In this document: positions 44,051 through 56,700 of the stretch, piece after piece
Layout of the letters: the number at the start of each line of letters is the position of its first letter
Numbering within the stretch: position 1 is the stretch's first letter
Origin: Asparagopsis taxiformis
Taxonomy: Eukaryota > Rhodophyta > Florideophyceae > Bonnemaisoniales > Bonnemaisoniaceae
Direction of reading: 5' to 3'
Assembly: GCA_030407315.1 (NCBI GenBank)
Contig: JALQPE010002934.1
Location: forward strand, 19,208-83,207
Length of the DNA: 64,000 nt
Made by a program: the position numbers and the translations under genes
Notes under the pieces: model-generated
Seen by the model: only the letters and a program-made list of their open reading frames with translations
Told to the model about the DNA's origin: nothing
The model's database searches: none

Positions 44051-44137
44051 AAGTGGGCTAAGGTAACAATGTTGAGATCAGAAAGACAGAACTTTATAGC
44101 AGGGAACAGTAGTATAGGTTTTAATACTTCTGATATG

Positions 44138-47100
44138 CTATCTATTGCTCCTATCGTACTTGTAATATTCGACGGTGTGGATGTGGTCCGTGAGGACGTC
44201 CTTCTCCGTCTTCAAGTAGATGTGGCCGCGCGTGGGCAGGCCATAGACTAGCTTTTCGCCCGCAGGAATATCTCCGCGCTTGAAGCCGGCCCCGTAATGG
44301 TAAAGGTCACCGCGACTAACCAATACGGAATAGGGTGGCACATAAAGCCTATGAATGGGAACCTTCCACATATCGGCGTCCGGATTGGCCAGGCATACAT
44401 GACTATAAGGGGCAGCTACTATAGAGAATCCATCTGCTCCGCTCGACATCATGAAATATGATGGAGACTCGGTAGGTCCTGCAACACGACTCGTTGATGC
44501 CTTGAAGTCCGTGTGCCCATCCTGGTCCGCAGCCCCATCTGCTGTAAGAAGCAGCCGCAATCCTGTCTTCGGGAAGAAGACAGGATCATCACCCTCCATT
44601 CCCAACTTCAAGAACTCCGCACAAACACCAAGAGCAAGCTCTGCCACCAACTTGTTCTTGTACATCTCCAAATTGCCCTCCTCCAGCTTATCGCACAACT
44701 CACGCCGCGGCAGAGAGAGGCGCCCACGACCACCATCTATGCGGTCCTTCGCATCACCCACGTTGTGGATGAACTGCCACGGCGAAGGATCGAAGCCGGG
44801 CTTTGCGAAAGCTGGCGGCTCGTCCTGTGGTTCCCTGTCGTCATCATTAGAATCAGACTGCTGGGAGGGTTTTTCAACCTCCTCAACCAGCGGGAACTGC
44901 CTAGCGAAGTGACCGAACAGCTCATGCGTCGCACTCCCAGCCGTGGACGATTCCAATAAGCGTTCCAAAACAATAACCCCCAAGTTCTCCAGCAACGCCC
45001 GCTTCACCGCAAAGTACTGTTCCACCACCGTTTCCTCGGCTCCCGGCGATGCAGCTACCTGGAATGCTGCCGCCCTCATTTCCGCCCGAACCGTCTCCAC
45101 CGTCGTACTTTCCATATAGTACTTCATCCGGCTGCCAGACGCAATTGCGCTGGGGAGAACGGCGGCCACATTCTCATCGACGATACTGTCGGGAATGGGA
45201 TTCTCCTGGGCGTCGTCGAACTGGAGAACCGGCTCCCGAGAGCGACCTCGGGAAGCCGACTTGGATTTCTTTGACGACGACTTCGAAGAAGTCTCACAGA
45301 GCCTTCTCTTTTTGGTAGAAGGCTCGGGCGTCGCAGAAGCGGCTTCCAAGTTACGCTTCCCGAGGATGGAGTTTTCACCCGCATCCTCGGGGGCGCTCTC
45401 CAGCTCGACGACCTCCACAGCACCACCCGCCGTTCCACCACGACCGGAACGACTCGCTTGCAGGCGGGTACTCCTTCTGGGCATCACTTTCCTCCCAGAA
45501 GTTTCCACTCCGGGCGGTGCAGAATCACTGACTTCGATAACATCCCCGTCAGGATCTGCACCGCCCTTCGCACTGCTGCCCTCGACCACATTCTCGGGAG
45601 TAGGGCCCTCCGTCGAAATCCTCGCAACCGTCTTCTGTCCAACCCCACCGGATGGTGAAGGGACGAAACTGTCATCGCTGGAGCTTCCCGAACTGCTAGC
45701 AGATGCAGAACGGGAAGCTTCGACAGCGGGGGCCGGAGCAGCAGGGTGCTGCTCGGCAGCCGGAGTCGCAGGCTCAGGCTGCGAAGCCGGTGAGACCTGC
45801 TCCTGCGCGGCTTGGAAAGGACGGTTGGGGGTACCAGTCCCGGCGTGGGAAACTGGACCAGACTGTTCACTGCCAGCCTGGGGACCACGCGCAGTCGGCT
45901 TGACCGGGGTCACCGCAGGGGAGGATGCAGACACGGCAGGGGTAGTGAGAGGAAGAGGGGCAGCCTCAGAATCGCTGGAAGATTCCAGTTGAGGTGGTGG
46001 GGGCAAAGGAATGGAAGATGAAGGGATGGGCAAGGAATTGGAAGAGGAAGGGATGGGGGCATCATCACCACATGTGGCTGGGAGCGCAGCATGTGGGATG
46101 TCTGCAGCATGTGGGATGTCTGGGTACATCGCGTGAAAGCGTTTCCGCGTAATCATGTCGCGGTACCCAGTGACGCGCAGGAGCATTTTCCTGGCCTCCT
46201 TCCCGAAGACAGACTTCTTACGGGGAAAAATGTTCTCGGACTTGTAACCATCGGGGGGGGGCCTTCCTTGGGACGGAAGTCTGCCCAACACCCCTTCTTG
46301 GGGACCATCTGAGCAAGAACTTCGACAACGGGCGAGCGAATGTCGAAGCTCTTGCTCGGGTCACCCACGCTGGGAATTGACCCATCCAGCATCCTCAACA
46401 CATCCGACACGTTCCAGTACTCGGCCACCTCCTTCACGTACCCGAAGATTTCCAACAAACCAGCAATCCATTCCTGCCCAATGGTACCAACCGAGTACGG
46501 TTTCAGCCCGGTCGACCGACAGCTACAAGTGTAGCGCGCCGTCATCTCAAGGATGAAACACTTTTGGACGTCCGGCGCACTCCTGAACGACCCATTGAAC
46601 AACAAGTTCACCGTACACCCAGCCAGATCTTCAGTTGAAGAAAACTGCACGAACTCCGGCCTGTTCGGGATGCTCGACCAGTATTTGAAAGCAGGGCTTT
46701 CAATGGTCTTGAAACCTTGGGCGATGGAGACGTAGCGCATGAGCTGTCTCGGACGAATCCAGCTTAGCGCTTTCCGTTCTTTGACGTATTGAACGGTCGG
46801 CTCGATCTTCTTCTTTCCTAGGCGGTGGATATTGATGAACTCCATCACAGAGCACACATTGTCAGCAACTGTTACCTCGCTGACATTGTGGTTGTGGAAG
46901 TTCATCAGCCGTGAAAGTGGGAGTACTTCTTCGGAGCAGAAGACATCCCGGCCAAGCCGAGTCGGTGGGAGGAGAAAGTCGACTGGAATGGTTCCAAATC
47001 GACGGTAAATGTCTGAACTGACAAACTCCTCCCACTCTGAACTGTCCTTCGCAGGAGCAGGTCCAGCCGACTCGAGAATGGCCTTCAACGCGGTCACTCG

Positions 47101-47798
47101 GTGAGATCCATCGACATATTGCAGTCGTACTTTTGCATTGGAATCAATCACCTCGCAGACGGACACGCGTGAAGCAATCACGGAAAATCCCTGAGTGAGA
47201 AACGTTTTCTTCAACTCATCAACGCGATGCGGCCTGACCACCCTGGACACGACTGCCGGAGGAGAAACATCCAGAGGGGAAATGAAGACTGGAATGTTTC
47301 GGCAGCTCTCCGGACTTATGTCGTAGTCCACATCCACCGGGATGGGCACTGTGCCAGGGTAGGCCAGCCTGGTGCTGCGGAGAGGCTTGTTCGGTACGAT
47401 GTCACGAGCGTTGTGATCATCGACCTTCTCCGCAACCTCTGCCAAGTCGCTGCCGGACGCGATGATCATGTCCGGAGCAGGCGAGCTAGGCAGAGGAGCA
47501 CCAGATCCCTCGATGGCTGGCGCCGCTTCGGCAGATTGAGCCGGAAGCGGAGTTGCGGGAACGCCAGCGTCGATTGAAGGGACAACCGCGGGATCGGAAG
47601 CCGAAGGGGGGGATGGGACGGGCTTAGGTGCTGGGCTGAGCTGGGTCAGCGCTGCAGCAGCTTCGCAAACGTCCATGGGGACAGGGGGGCCAGAGAAGGA
47701 GAAGGAGAGGGAGAAGGAGTGGGAGTGGGAGAATAGTTGTCACGGCGGCTGGCAGAGCGCACCTGGCGGTCGAAAGCGTTGGAAGATTGTTGAGCCAT
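44138..47798 (-). pseudogene. ParB-like / 2OG-Fe(II) oxygenase-like fusion, copy 2 (two run-length shifts)
   Basis: It starts at ATG 47798 (MAQQSSNAF). It matches the gene at 367-4012 but is far less damaged. The only frame breaks I see are in C-runs: six C instead of seven near 47685, and nine instead of seven near 46254. From 46250 to 44138 the frame is continuous, carrying the Pro/Ser-rich linker, the basic KKRR patch, the KYYMESTTVET start of the oxygenase region, GHTDFK, FMMSSGADGF and DLYHYGAGF, then a terminal GHIYLKT strand. A 12-bp in-frame duplication (DIPHAA) is specific to this copy. If the runs are sequencing errors, the gene is intact. Confidence 0.78.
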
Positions 47799-48002
47799 TG
47801 CTTTGATGAGTGATTGACAAACGAAGAGTGAAAGATTGAGAAAGAGAGAAGAAGATCTGAACGACAAGCTGTTTTGCTGCGTAAGCTGAGTAAGATAGGC
47901 GAAACTCAGAGAACTGACATATTCTTATTAGTATACACCCTGGTAATGATATTCAGCGGTTGACCAATCCGAACCTTCCACATCACTTTTCGTTGTACGA
48001 CA

Positions 48003-48324
48003 ATTACAGCTCAGGCAGTTTACCAAGGATCCTTACAGCAAAGCCATCGTTACGATGACTTTGCTGTAAGGATACGTTTCATTACAGAGGCCAGGAATTT
48101 TTTACCGGGTAAAGAAATCATGGCTACTGTAATGTTTTGTTTCCTGACAGCAAAGTCATCGTAACGATGACTTTGCTGTAAGAAAACGTTTTCATTACAG
48201 CGGCCAGGAATTTTTTACCGGGTAAAGAAATCATGGCCACTGTAATGAAACCTTTCCTTACAGCAAAGTCATCGTAACGATGACTTTGCTGTAAGCATCC
48301 CTGGTAAACTGCTCCCTCTGTAAG
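48003..48324. repeat. Palindrome cluster A, copy 2
   Basis: 37-bp palindromes start at 48033, 48145 and 48258 (spacing 112 and 113). GGCCAGGAATTTTTTACC-type palindromes lie between them. The edges read ATTACAG...GTTTACC and GGTAAACTG...CTGTAAG. It lies upstream of the ParB-oxygenase 1 gene, about 200 bp from its ATG. Confidence 0.9.
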
Positions 48325-48864
48325 CCGTTGGTCTCAACCCTCGCTCTCATTTCTGTTGTCCTCCTTCATTATCTCCACCTACCTTCCCCCTACACACCAC
48401 GTCTCTACTGTCACTCTGCCCGCCCTTTGGTGCATGAAATATTTTCTTACCACTGCCATAGTCTACACATACTGCTGCCTGCATACTTCTGCATGCCTAC
48501 CCTTCAATCTTTCTTCCATCTTTCTCTACCGTGCTAGGCTTAGAGCATGCTCTGTGCACATCTGACTTACTTAATATCATTGTATAGTTAGAAACTAGAA
48601 TAAGAATTACATCACTAGAGTACACTGCAAATGTTAGTAACTATGGTTGGTATGGTACACAACACTCTACCTCCTTCCTGAGTAAACTTTGCGAACAGAA
48701 CCGTTCAATACCAGGTAGTGCAGCCAGCGCAAACCAGGCTTGCACGACGCAGAGTGCTCCCCAGGGCCATCAACAGCCGTCCAAACCATCGTTGTACGAT
48801 GTTCCCGGCTCCACACTTCCCTTCTCACCCTTCCCAGGGTGGGAGACGGACGAAACTCCCAACC
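48325..48864. other. Spacer between palindrome clusters A and C
   Basis: No gene seen. The last roughly 100 bp (TTCCCGGCTCCACACTTCC...GACGAAACTCCC) resemble the sequence before cluster B in copy 1 (4420-4486). This suggests that a conserved non-coding edge accompanies each cluster. Confidence 0.55.
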
Positions 48865-49101
48865 GCTTACAGCCGAAGCCGTTTACCCGGGATGCTTACA
48901 GCAAAGTCATCGTTACGATGACTTTGCTGTAAGGAAAGGTTTGATTACAGTGGTGAGAAAATTTTACCGGTTAAAAAAATCAGCAAGAATTTTTTACCCG
49001 GTAAAACATTGTGGCCGCTGTAATGATTTGATTTCTTACAGCAAAGTCATCGTAACGATGACTTTGCTGTCAGCACCCCAGCGGAACTGCATCATCTGTA
49101 A
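48865..49101. repeat. Palindrome cluster C
   Basis: Two 37-bp palindromes at 48896 and 49036 (140 bp apart) enclose TTTACC/GGTAAA palindromes. The edges are CTTACAGCCGAAGCCGTTTACC and a degenerate CTGTAAG side. It lies downstream of the second ParB-oxygenase gene. Confidence 0.88.
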
Positions 49102-49323
49102 GCCTTCCTCACCTCAATGTTGCAGCTGAAGACGACTGCGATATTACCTTGTTCTATTGTAGTAGTGCCCGCCATAGTTTCCTCCCCTTCTCATATCAAA
49201 TTGAGTATTGTATATCTCCTGACCCGTCTACATACGCAGACGTCATGTACTAGCCTAAGTTTCATCGTTTACTTGAAGGCGGCCTTGATGCCTGCCATAG
49301 AATGCTATTAACAACTAATTTCA

Positions 49324-52300
49324 TCAGATATCTAAACGCTCCCAGTAGTCGACATTGAAGGGAGGCTGTAGCAACTTCTCCCTGGAAGTTCGCAGTGATA
49401 GATGGGACCGGATAGGATGCTGGTACCTCACCGAAGAACGACCCTCCGCGAATCCCATTCCTCCGTGATACACGTCCGTTCGGCATACAAGCAGGGAATA
49501 CAGTGGGATGCGCACGTTCGTCACTGGCACGCGGTACTTGTCTTTCGCTGGATGACTTAGGCACACATGGCTGAACTTGGCGATACGAATGATGAACCCA
49601 TCTGCACCAGCAGCCATCATGAAATATGATGGCGAGTTGAGAGGACCAGTTCCAGTTCCCTCACGGACGGGAACATCGGTATGCATAAGTTGCTCCTGAC
49701 TACCTTCTGCGGTCAAAATCAGACGAAGGCCCGTTTCTGGAAAAACCACCGCTTCTTCTCTTCCAAACCCGAGCTTCAGGTTCTCCGCACAAATCGCCTT
49801 ACCTAGCTCCAGAATCAGCTTGTTCCTGTACTGCCGCGCGCTTTCTTGCTCAAGGTCATCGCAGATGCTTTTCCGGTCCGTCTTGAATACACCAGTGCTG
49901 TCTTTCGGTCGAAGTGGTTTCCACGGGTTCTTCTCACTTGCACTTGAGCCACTTGTAGTACCTTGGAATGTGCTGGCCATCTGTGTGAATAACTCGTGCG
50001 TAGCTGCTCCCACTGTAGTAGAAGAGAAAATGTCTTGCAACACCACGTAACCAAGCTCGTCGATCATTCTTCTCTGGTAGCTGAAGTATTGTTGGCTTTC
50101 ACAAGAACCGAGGGGACATACCAAAGTAGAGTAGCCTGCAGCTGCTTCCATTATCTCCGTCCGGATTGTATCAATGTCTTCTTCTGTGATATAATACTTC
50201 ATTCTCGATTTGGAAGGAACGCATAAAGGCAGCTTCTCAGGTATCTCTCCTCTGCGAATGTGCGGTCTGGAAGGGAGTTTTCTTGCTCGTCAGTGAAGAG
50301 TGGTGCTTCTTCTCCAGTCGTTCGTTTTCTTGCATTGACTCTACTCTTCTTTTCCCGGGGAGGCCCAATCTCAATGTTGTCATCCGGCGTATTGGGCTCA
50401 GGAAACTTCGCGCTAGTTTCTTCCCTTCTTCGCTTCTTAAACCTGGACTCGTTTTCATCGCCGCTTCCACCAGAGCTCCTGCTTCTTCCCGAATTCTCCT
50501 TGTCCACTTCGGCCGGGCTAGTGCTGTTAGTTTCTGGTGTCCTGATTCGAAGTTTCAATATCACAGAGCGGTTCTACGCATCTCCAGCTTGTTGTCCAGT
50601 CGTGTCTATGTCCGTGCGACCACTATTGTCCAAGTTGATATCCAGACTTTGCGTATCGCCGCTTTGTTTCCTTCCCTGAGGATGATCTTCTCTGACAATC
50701 CTTCCCGGCGAATTATCCCTGGCACGCCTTTCCCGCTCTGCCCTTGAAGCTGAAAGACGTTCCTGTTCTTTTTGGAGAACAGCAAGACGTTCTGCTTCCC
50801 TCTTCTCAGCTGCTGCAAGACGCGTAGCAGGACGTTCCTGTCCTACCTCTTTTTCTGCGGCAGGACGGTCTTCTGCTTCTTTCGGGGTGCTCAGAGGTTC
50901 CTCTTCTATTGCTTTCGTTGCGAAAGCAGGAATCACTTCTTCTGCCACCACATTTGGAGTAATTTCCTGTTCTTCCTCCACAACAGCAGAAACCTCCTGC
51001 TCTACTTGGGCTTCGGCAGATATTCCTTCTTCTGCTTGAACAGGACCAGGAGTTTCCACCGTTTCCTTCTCTGTAGAATTATTTCCCTGTTCTGCGGCAG
51101 TAGGTGCTTCTTCCTCTTCTGCTTTGGCGCCAGCAACAAGTGCTTTTTCTATTTCTCCGGGGGTCATGCGATTCCGTTCCCTCTCCTCCTCCGCTTTCGT
51201 CTCCTGCATTGCCTTTGTCCCGGTAGCATATTCCAGTTTGTCGTAAAAACTGTTTGTAAACATCCCGTTCTTGGTTCTCAGACTGCTTCTGTCTACCACG
51301 TCGTCATGAAAGTCGACAAGGACGAATACAATGCGCTCTCCAATGCGATGATCATTATCCCCGACCTCCTTCGCGTTTTCTGCTGCCAAATCCGTTCGCA
51401 CGAATTCCTCCATCGTTGCAGAGTTCAACCACTTGCTGACGACCTCTGCCATATCATAGATGGCCAACAGAGCCAGTAGCCAAGTGCGCATCGTGAACGG
51501 ACTTCCGCTTCCGATATTTCTGACAAGTCCTCTCTCCTCCTCATCCTTGTCCACGACGCTGTCATCTCGAGCACAAACCACTGGAACCACTCCTTATCGC
51601 GCGTCCCACGTCCGTCCGTGCCATTGCGGAATATTGCGTTATTGACAAGATCGAGCACGCACCCGTACATATCGGCAGAGTCAATTCGAGAAAAGTCCGG
51701 ATCTCTTCCCTCGGTTCTTGCATCCTCGATTTCTCTGTTCCTATCCAAAGCATTGTAAACGCTAGGAATAGAGCTCCAGTACACGGAAGAAACGCTGTCT
51801 GTGCGATTGAACCCCTTCGCAATGTTGATGTACTGCCTATACGAGTTCTCCGAACGGTTCCTGGACAACAGGAAGATCCATCTGGTTGGAAAACCTGAGA
51901 AACTCTATGACCGCACAGACATTGTCGGCAATGCTCACAGAAGCGGCATCGTGAGTTTGTATATTGGCTTCGAGAGACAGTTTCAGAACCTCCAGCGCAT
52001 CGAAAATTAGACGCCCGTTCGGCGCAATCAACTGTTGTACCCAAACCAATTCCAAGGAATCCCTGTTCTTTCCTGAGTACTTCTCCAGGCATAGTTGCAG
52101 AGCAGCTATGCGATGAGAGCCATCGATGCAGTAATACTCGTCTCCTTCGTTATCTTCCATTTTGCAGACTGTAATCATAGTTCCAGTGGTAGAGAAACCT
52201 CTATCCATGAAAATGCTGGCCAGTTCGTTTACACGACCCGGTCGCACCAAACGGGAGGTCACTGTCGGAAATTTCACTTTGCGAGGATCAACTTGCACTT

Positions 52301-52397
52301 TAGAAGAGCTGTACTGAGCAATAGTGATGCTTTTCTCTTCAGCAGAAGGAGAATTGCTCTTCTCCGCTGTAGTATTCATGATACTATTGTCTCCCAT
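49324..52397 (-). pseudogene. Second ParB-like / 2OG-Fe(II) oxygenase-like fusion (diverged, frameshifted)
   Basis: It starts at ATG 52397 (MGDNSIMN). It is a clear paralogue of the first fusion, with the same order and spacing but heavy divergence. The ParB part has VRPGRVNELASIF and the signature DGSHR. A conserved NIAKGF...VYWSSIP region follows in a shifted frame (51868). The linker is Glu/Ala-rich, unlike the Pro/Ser linker of the first. The C-terminal part (50202-49324, one frame) has HTDV (HxD), FMMAAGADGF and DVYHGGMGF with the distal His. Frame changes lie near 51850, 51500 and 50570. Lasting divergence with retained motifs suggests that both paralogues were functional for a long time. 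Confidence 0.75.
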
Positions 52398-53189
52398 TGT
52401 AATCCCTGCAATCTCAGTTCGTTCAATCAGTTCTGTGTTCAAATGTTGTGTAGACGATGAAATCCACAATTGTGGTACCTCCGAGTGCGCTTCCCGTCTC
52501 TCAGCTTCCTCTCATATACTGTCCGGACAAGACATCCCTTACCTACCTTCAGTCCTGATGAACCTTACGCTGCACCCGCTCAGCACCTCTGACTCTACCT
52601 GATCCTGATACCTCCACAAAGCGTTTAGCCCTTTCCATCAATCTACACCTAATAGTATGTACCTCTAGCGCATATAATGAAATCGAACCCGTTTACCTCA
52701 CCACGTCAATTATCATTCATATTCCAACAACCTATTTCATCCACACTCTCCACCTCGCTTCTTCTTCCATACCATTGATTCCTATCAATCGATTCTACAT
52801 GAGTTTTATACATTTACTATGATCCACCTCTCCTACAAGTCTGAAAAATTCATTTCTACACTAACTTTTGCTACTCACAAATAAACGGTTCCCGTGCAGG
52901 CCACTGCTTGAATTTCTTCCTAATGGCGTACTCGGCTGCAAAGGATTCATAGACTATTTAAACGGTGATCATATAAATGGTTTTCAATGTGCTCCAATGG
53001 ACAATACACCAATGAACATCAATATGAATTCTTTTCAACTACCTATTCACTACTGCGATTCAGTTTTCTTGCATACCAAATCTCATTGCCTTCCTACCCT
53101 AGTCGATTCAAAATGCTTCCTCCTCGTCAGTTGATCAATATTCCTTACAACGAGCAGGTCCTCTGGACATCCTAAAGTTGGTTACTTAA
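52398..53189. other. Upstream region of second ParB-oxygenase gene
   Basis: AT-rich, with no supported gene. Presumably it contains the promoter and 5' leader of the second ParB-oxygenase gene. Confidence 0.45.
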
Positions 53190-53485
53190 CCTTAACTATC
53201 GATGAATTTGCTGTAAGAAAAGAAAACATTACAGCGGCCACAATTTTTTACCCGGTAAAAATTCTTGCTGATTTTTACCCGGTAAAAAATTCTTCGGCCA
53301 CTGCAAGGAAACGGTTCCTTACAGCAAAGTCATCGTTACGATGACTTTGCTGTAAGAAAGCAAATCACTACAGCTGCCACGATTTTTTACCCGGTAAAAA
53401 ATTCTTGGCCACTGTAATGGCAACGTTTTCTTATAGCAAAGTCATCGTAACGATGACTTTGCTGTAAGCATACCTCCCTCCATCC
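53190..53485. repeat. Palindrome cluster D
   Basis: A degenerate half copy at about 53200 is followed by full 37-bp palindromes at 53319 and 53431 (112 bp apart), with TTTTTACCCGGTAAAA palindromes between. It lies between the 5' side of ParB-oxygenase 2 and the 3' end of the transposase gene. Confidence 0.85.
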
Positions 53486-53761
53486 TCTCAGATCCTCTCC
53501 CCACTACTTTGCACCAATCCACCAACGCCCTAGAGTGTACAATTCATATGTGGTGCATCTGGTTATTCATTTTATTCTTCCCTAAAAATCATGCAGCCCT
53601 CGGTGGAAATCCGTCTCGCCTACATAGTGCATATATCTCTGCACCCTCCAGCAGTCCGGGTCCGTGCCTTACCTCCCTCATGTTCTCATCATATTCGCAT
53701 ACACTCCCATTGCAATAGTGCATAGCAAACACCTCAGTGACTCCCTCACTCATCTCCACAA

Positions 53762-56700
53762 TTACTGTTCGTCGCCTCTCTTCGACCTGAACACTCCTTC
53801 ATCAGTTTTTTGCAAACCCAGGCAAACTCCATAAGCTGTACCTTGCTCATCTCTCGCACTCTCGTTCCTCAGGATAAAGAACGCTAGAACAATAAAAAAC
53901 CGCGGTTCATAATTAATTCTTCCCCGCATTATCTCTGATGTGAGACGAGACGCCGGGTACAGAATCGCTTGTGAAGTTGCACCATCCTCACATGTCATCT
54001 GTTCAGGGCAAACAGCATGGATGATAGCTCCTGATTCTAGAGAGCCAGACCTCTGCACTGTTTTCCTTCCCCACTCTGTCGTAGTGCTTCTAGAAACTCT
54101 TCTCACCCATTCGGCATACTTTCCACACCCGCTTGTTCCGCTTCCGTACCTTTCGGTAAAGAACCGTTTGAAAACCCCTACAGCACCCTCTGCCATATCA
54201 CATTTTCCATTCATGTACTCCTTGACCTCGTCAATAGATATACCTCCATGCCCTCTCCACGTCACAATTTCACCATCCGCCGACAATATCTTTCCTCGAC
54301 GCTGGGAGAGAAGCTGGAGAACCGGTTCCTGGAAGCAGTTTTTCACTACCTCGTCTTCCACATCTATTTCTCTCCCTAGCTCCTGTGAAAGAACGTTGAC
54401 CAGTTGAGAGCATTCGGACGAGGACCAATGTTGTGGCTCCATGCCGATTTCGCGCAAAACAATGGCCACTCTCGTCTGCCAGTCATCCGCAAGAACTAAT
54501 TCCAGCGCTGAAGGCTGTTCGCTTTGGTGATTGGACATTCTCACACCTTTCTTCAGCGGCTGATGCATCCGTTCGAATATAAGCTCCTGCACGTGCTTCA
54601 CAGAGCCGTAGGCAGGAAGCGTATGAACACAAAACTCGACAAGACGATGAACATTAGGCTTGTCCAAATGTGCTCCTGCTCCCTTCACTTTCCGACAATA
54701 CTCATTCAACGTCTCCACGTAGTCTACAGTTCTTCCCAGAATGTATTCATTCCTGCCACCTTCTCCGTCAGCCGTCTCTACTTCATTTGGACCGTCTTTC
54801 CACCATACGGGCATGAAACTAATACACGAAACCAGCTTCTGAAACATCACTACTAGTTTGACGGCCCCATCAAATTTTTCACGATGACCTTCCCCTTTCC
54901 CATCCATCATTCGAGCTGCGTTTTCGAATGCCATAGGTGATATCAGCAGCACACTGAATATGTCACTCATGTTCATGGAAAGCAGATTGTTGGTTCCAAA
55001 TAAACGGTTCTGCCTTCCCATCCTGAACTTCTTCAGAGCGCCCAGAATTTGCAATTCAGCTACCTCTCGAATTCGTGGGCTGGCAGCTGAAATACAAGCG
55101 TTCAGTACATCTTGTGCCAGTCCAGACAATAGATGGTCAGGTGCTATCACTGCGGAACGGTACGGGTCAAAAATTGCTGGGACAACTGAAACTCCGTTTT
55201 CCGTCTTTGGTACTTCTTCCTGCACTGCTTCCAAGGAAGTGCTCAGGACATGAAATGGTAAATCTTCCCCTTCTTCTGCAGCCAGTCCGAGAGTGCGAAG
55301 CTGGGTTTCTGTGGCATCCTTACGTGTCGATGCATTCCGATACTTGTTCCTGGCATGCGTCGATGTTTGCCCGTTCACTACCGAAGTGTATGCATTCTTC
55401 GTGCCACCAGTACTGCTCAGGTCATATTTGCGGAAACTGCAGATGTGGCACGGAGAGTTTGATGTGTGTCCAAGAACATCCAGGGTATGTGAAACTGCAG
55501 GATAGTCTCCAATGCTCCCCACTGGGTCTAGAAATACCACAACATCTTCTCCCTCTGCATTTTTCGTTGGGAAACCCTCTGTGCTTCCCCGCACTATATC
55601 TTGAACGATATATCGCAATACACAATTTGTGGACACTCCCGGAGGTGGCAAACCAATCACTCGAACCGCTTGGTAGCTTCCCCTTTTCCGAGGCGGTAGA
55701 TTGAGAGGTAACATATAGCATCCACCAAAACTTCCCTTCCTGCTTGTGAATGGTTCAAAGTCATCCGTGTAAAGGAGAAATCGGTAAACAAAGTAGTTTC
55801 GACCATCCTCCAGCTTTCCCCAACATGGTGCATCTTCTCACGGAGACGCTGCGTGCCATTGCGACCTGTGGTCTCCGAAACCATCCGAGAACACCCCTGA
55901 AACACGAATTTCTTCATAGTTGGGGCTTCCTAGTCTATCGGGCGGGTTTCTGGCTTCAGCAAAGCTCGCGCCCGGTGAAAAGCAAAGTAACATGGTGGAT
56001 GCTTCTCCGACCTGCTCTTTCAAATACCTGTTCACCAATACGACGTGTGGAACAATATCACCCTCTTCCATTCCAATTGGTAATAAAACGGTTATCACGT
56101 CCCCAGCTCGTGTTCCTTTTCCCCTGGCTCCTGCTCCGATTACACATTGCGATATCGCTCGCAGAGCATGCTGCCTCTCCCATTCCAATAGATGTGACAT
56201 TCACGGCTGCAGATATTTTTCGACATGCACATCATGCTCACCGTCGTGTCGATCCTCATAGGTAACTATGGTCCTAGCATGAAGTTCTCACAACGATGTA
56301 ACCGCCACTCTTCTCCTCTTCGGTTTCCCATCATCTCTGTCATTCTTCCTGAACCCTTTTGCTCTTTCGATGACGGCAACCTGACGAGCTCCTGGATGAC
56401 ATCGGATTCGAATTGCTGTTCCATCAGGTACATAAATGTGCTTCAAACCCTTTTTTCCCATCGCTGTCAATGGGAACAACTGCTGTGCGAACGAATGGGT
56501 CGCTCAAAACACCCCTCCTGCACTTTGCAATGAACGAATCTTCAATGCTGCACTCTGCGGTTGATTTTTCTCCTTCCGAGCTTCGATTGTTCGCATCACT
56601 GCGGAATGCTTTAAAGATTGGTCGAGTCTGGACATCTTTCAGAGCCCATGTGCTTGGAGTACAATACGAACTTTCGCCATTCCTCCACAATTGTCTCTGT

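Larger units (their letters stand above)
37621..44055 (+). mobile_element. Complete Ty1/Copia retrotransposon with AAGTG target duplication
   Basis: The two 488-bp LTRs start TGTTG and end CAACA. The flanking AAGTG at 37621-37625 and 44051-44055 is the 5-bp duplication, and the empty site is preserved in copy 1 near 4104. Between them are a primer-binding site, a leader with a tRNA-like sequence, a zinc-finger frame, one uninterrupted Gag-Pol frame and a polypurine tract. The LTRs differ at only about five positions, so insertion is recent and later than the divergence of the two giant copies. Confidence 0.97.

Noticed and set aside
28501..48324. Simple large inverted duplication of the chromosome (1-13259 versus 28501-48324)
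   Set aside because: The similarity stops exactly at the CACTA termini and the flanks are unrelated. Two transposon insertions are the simpler explanation.
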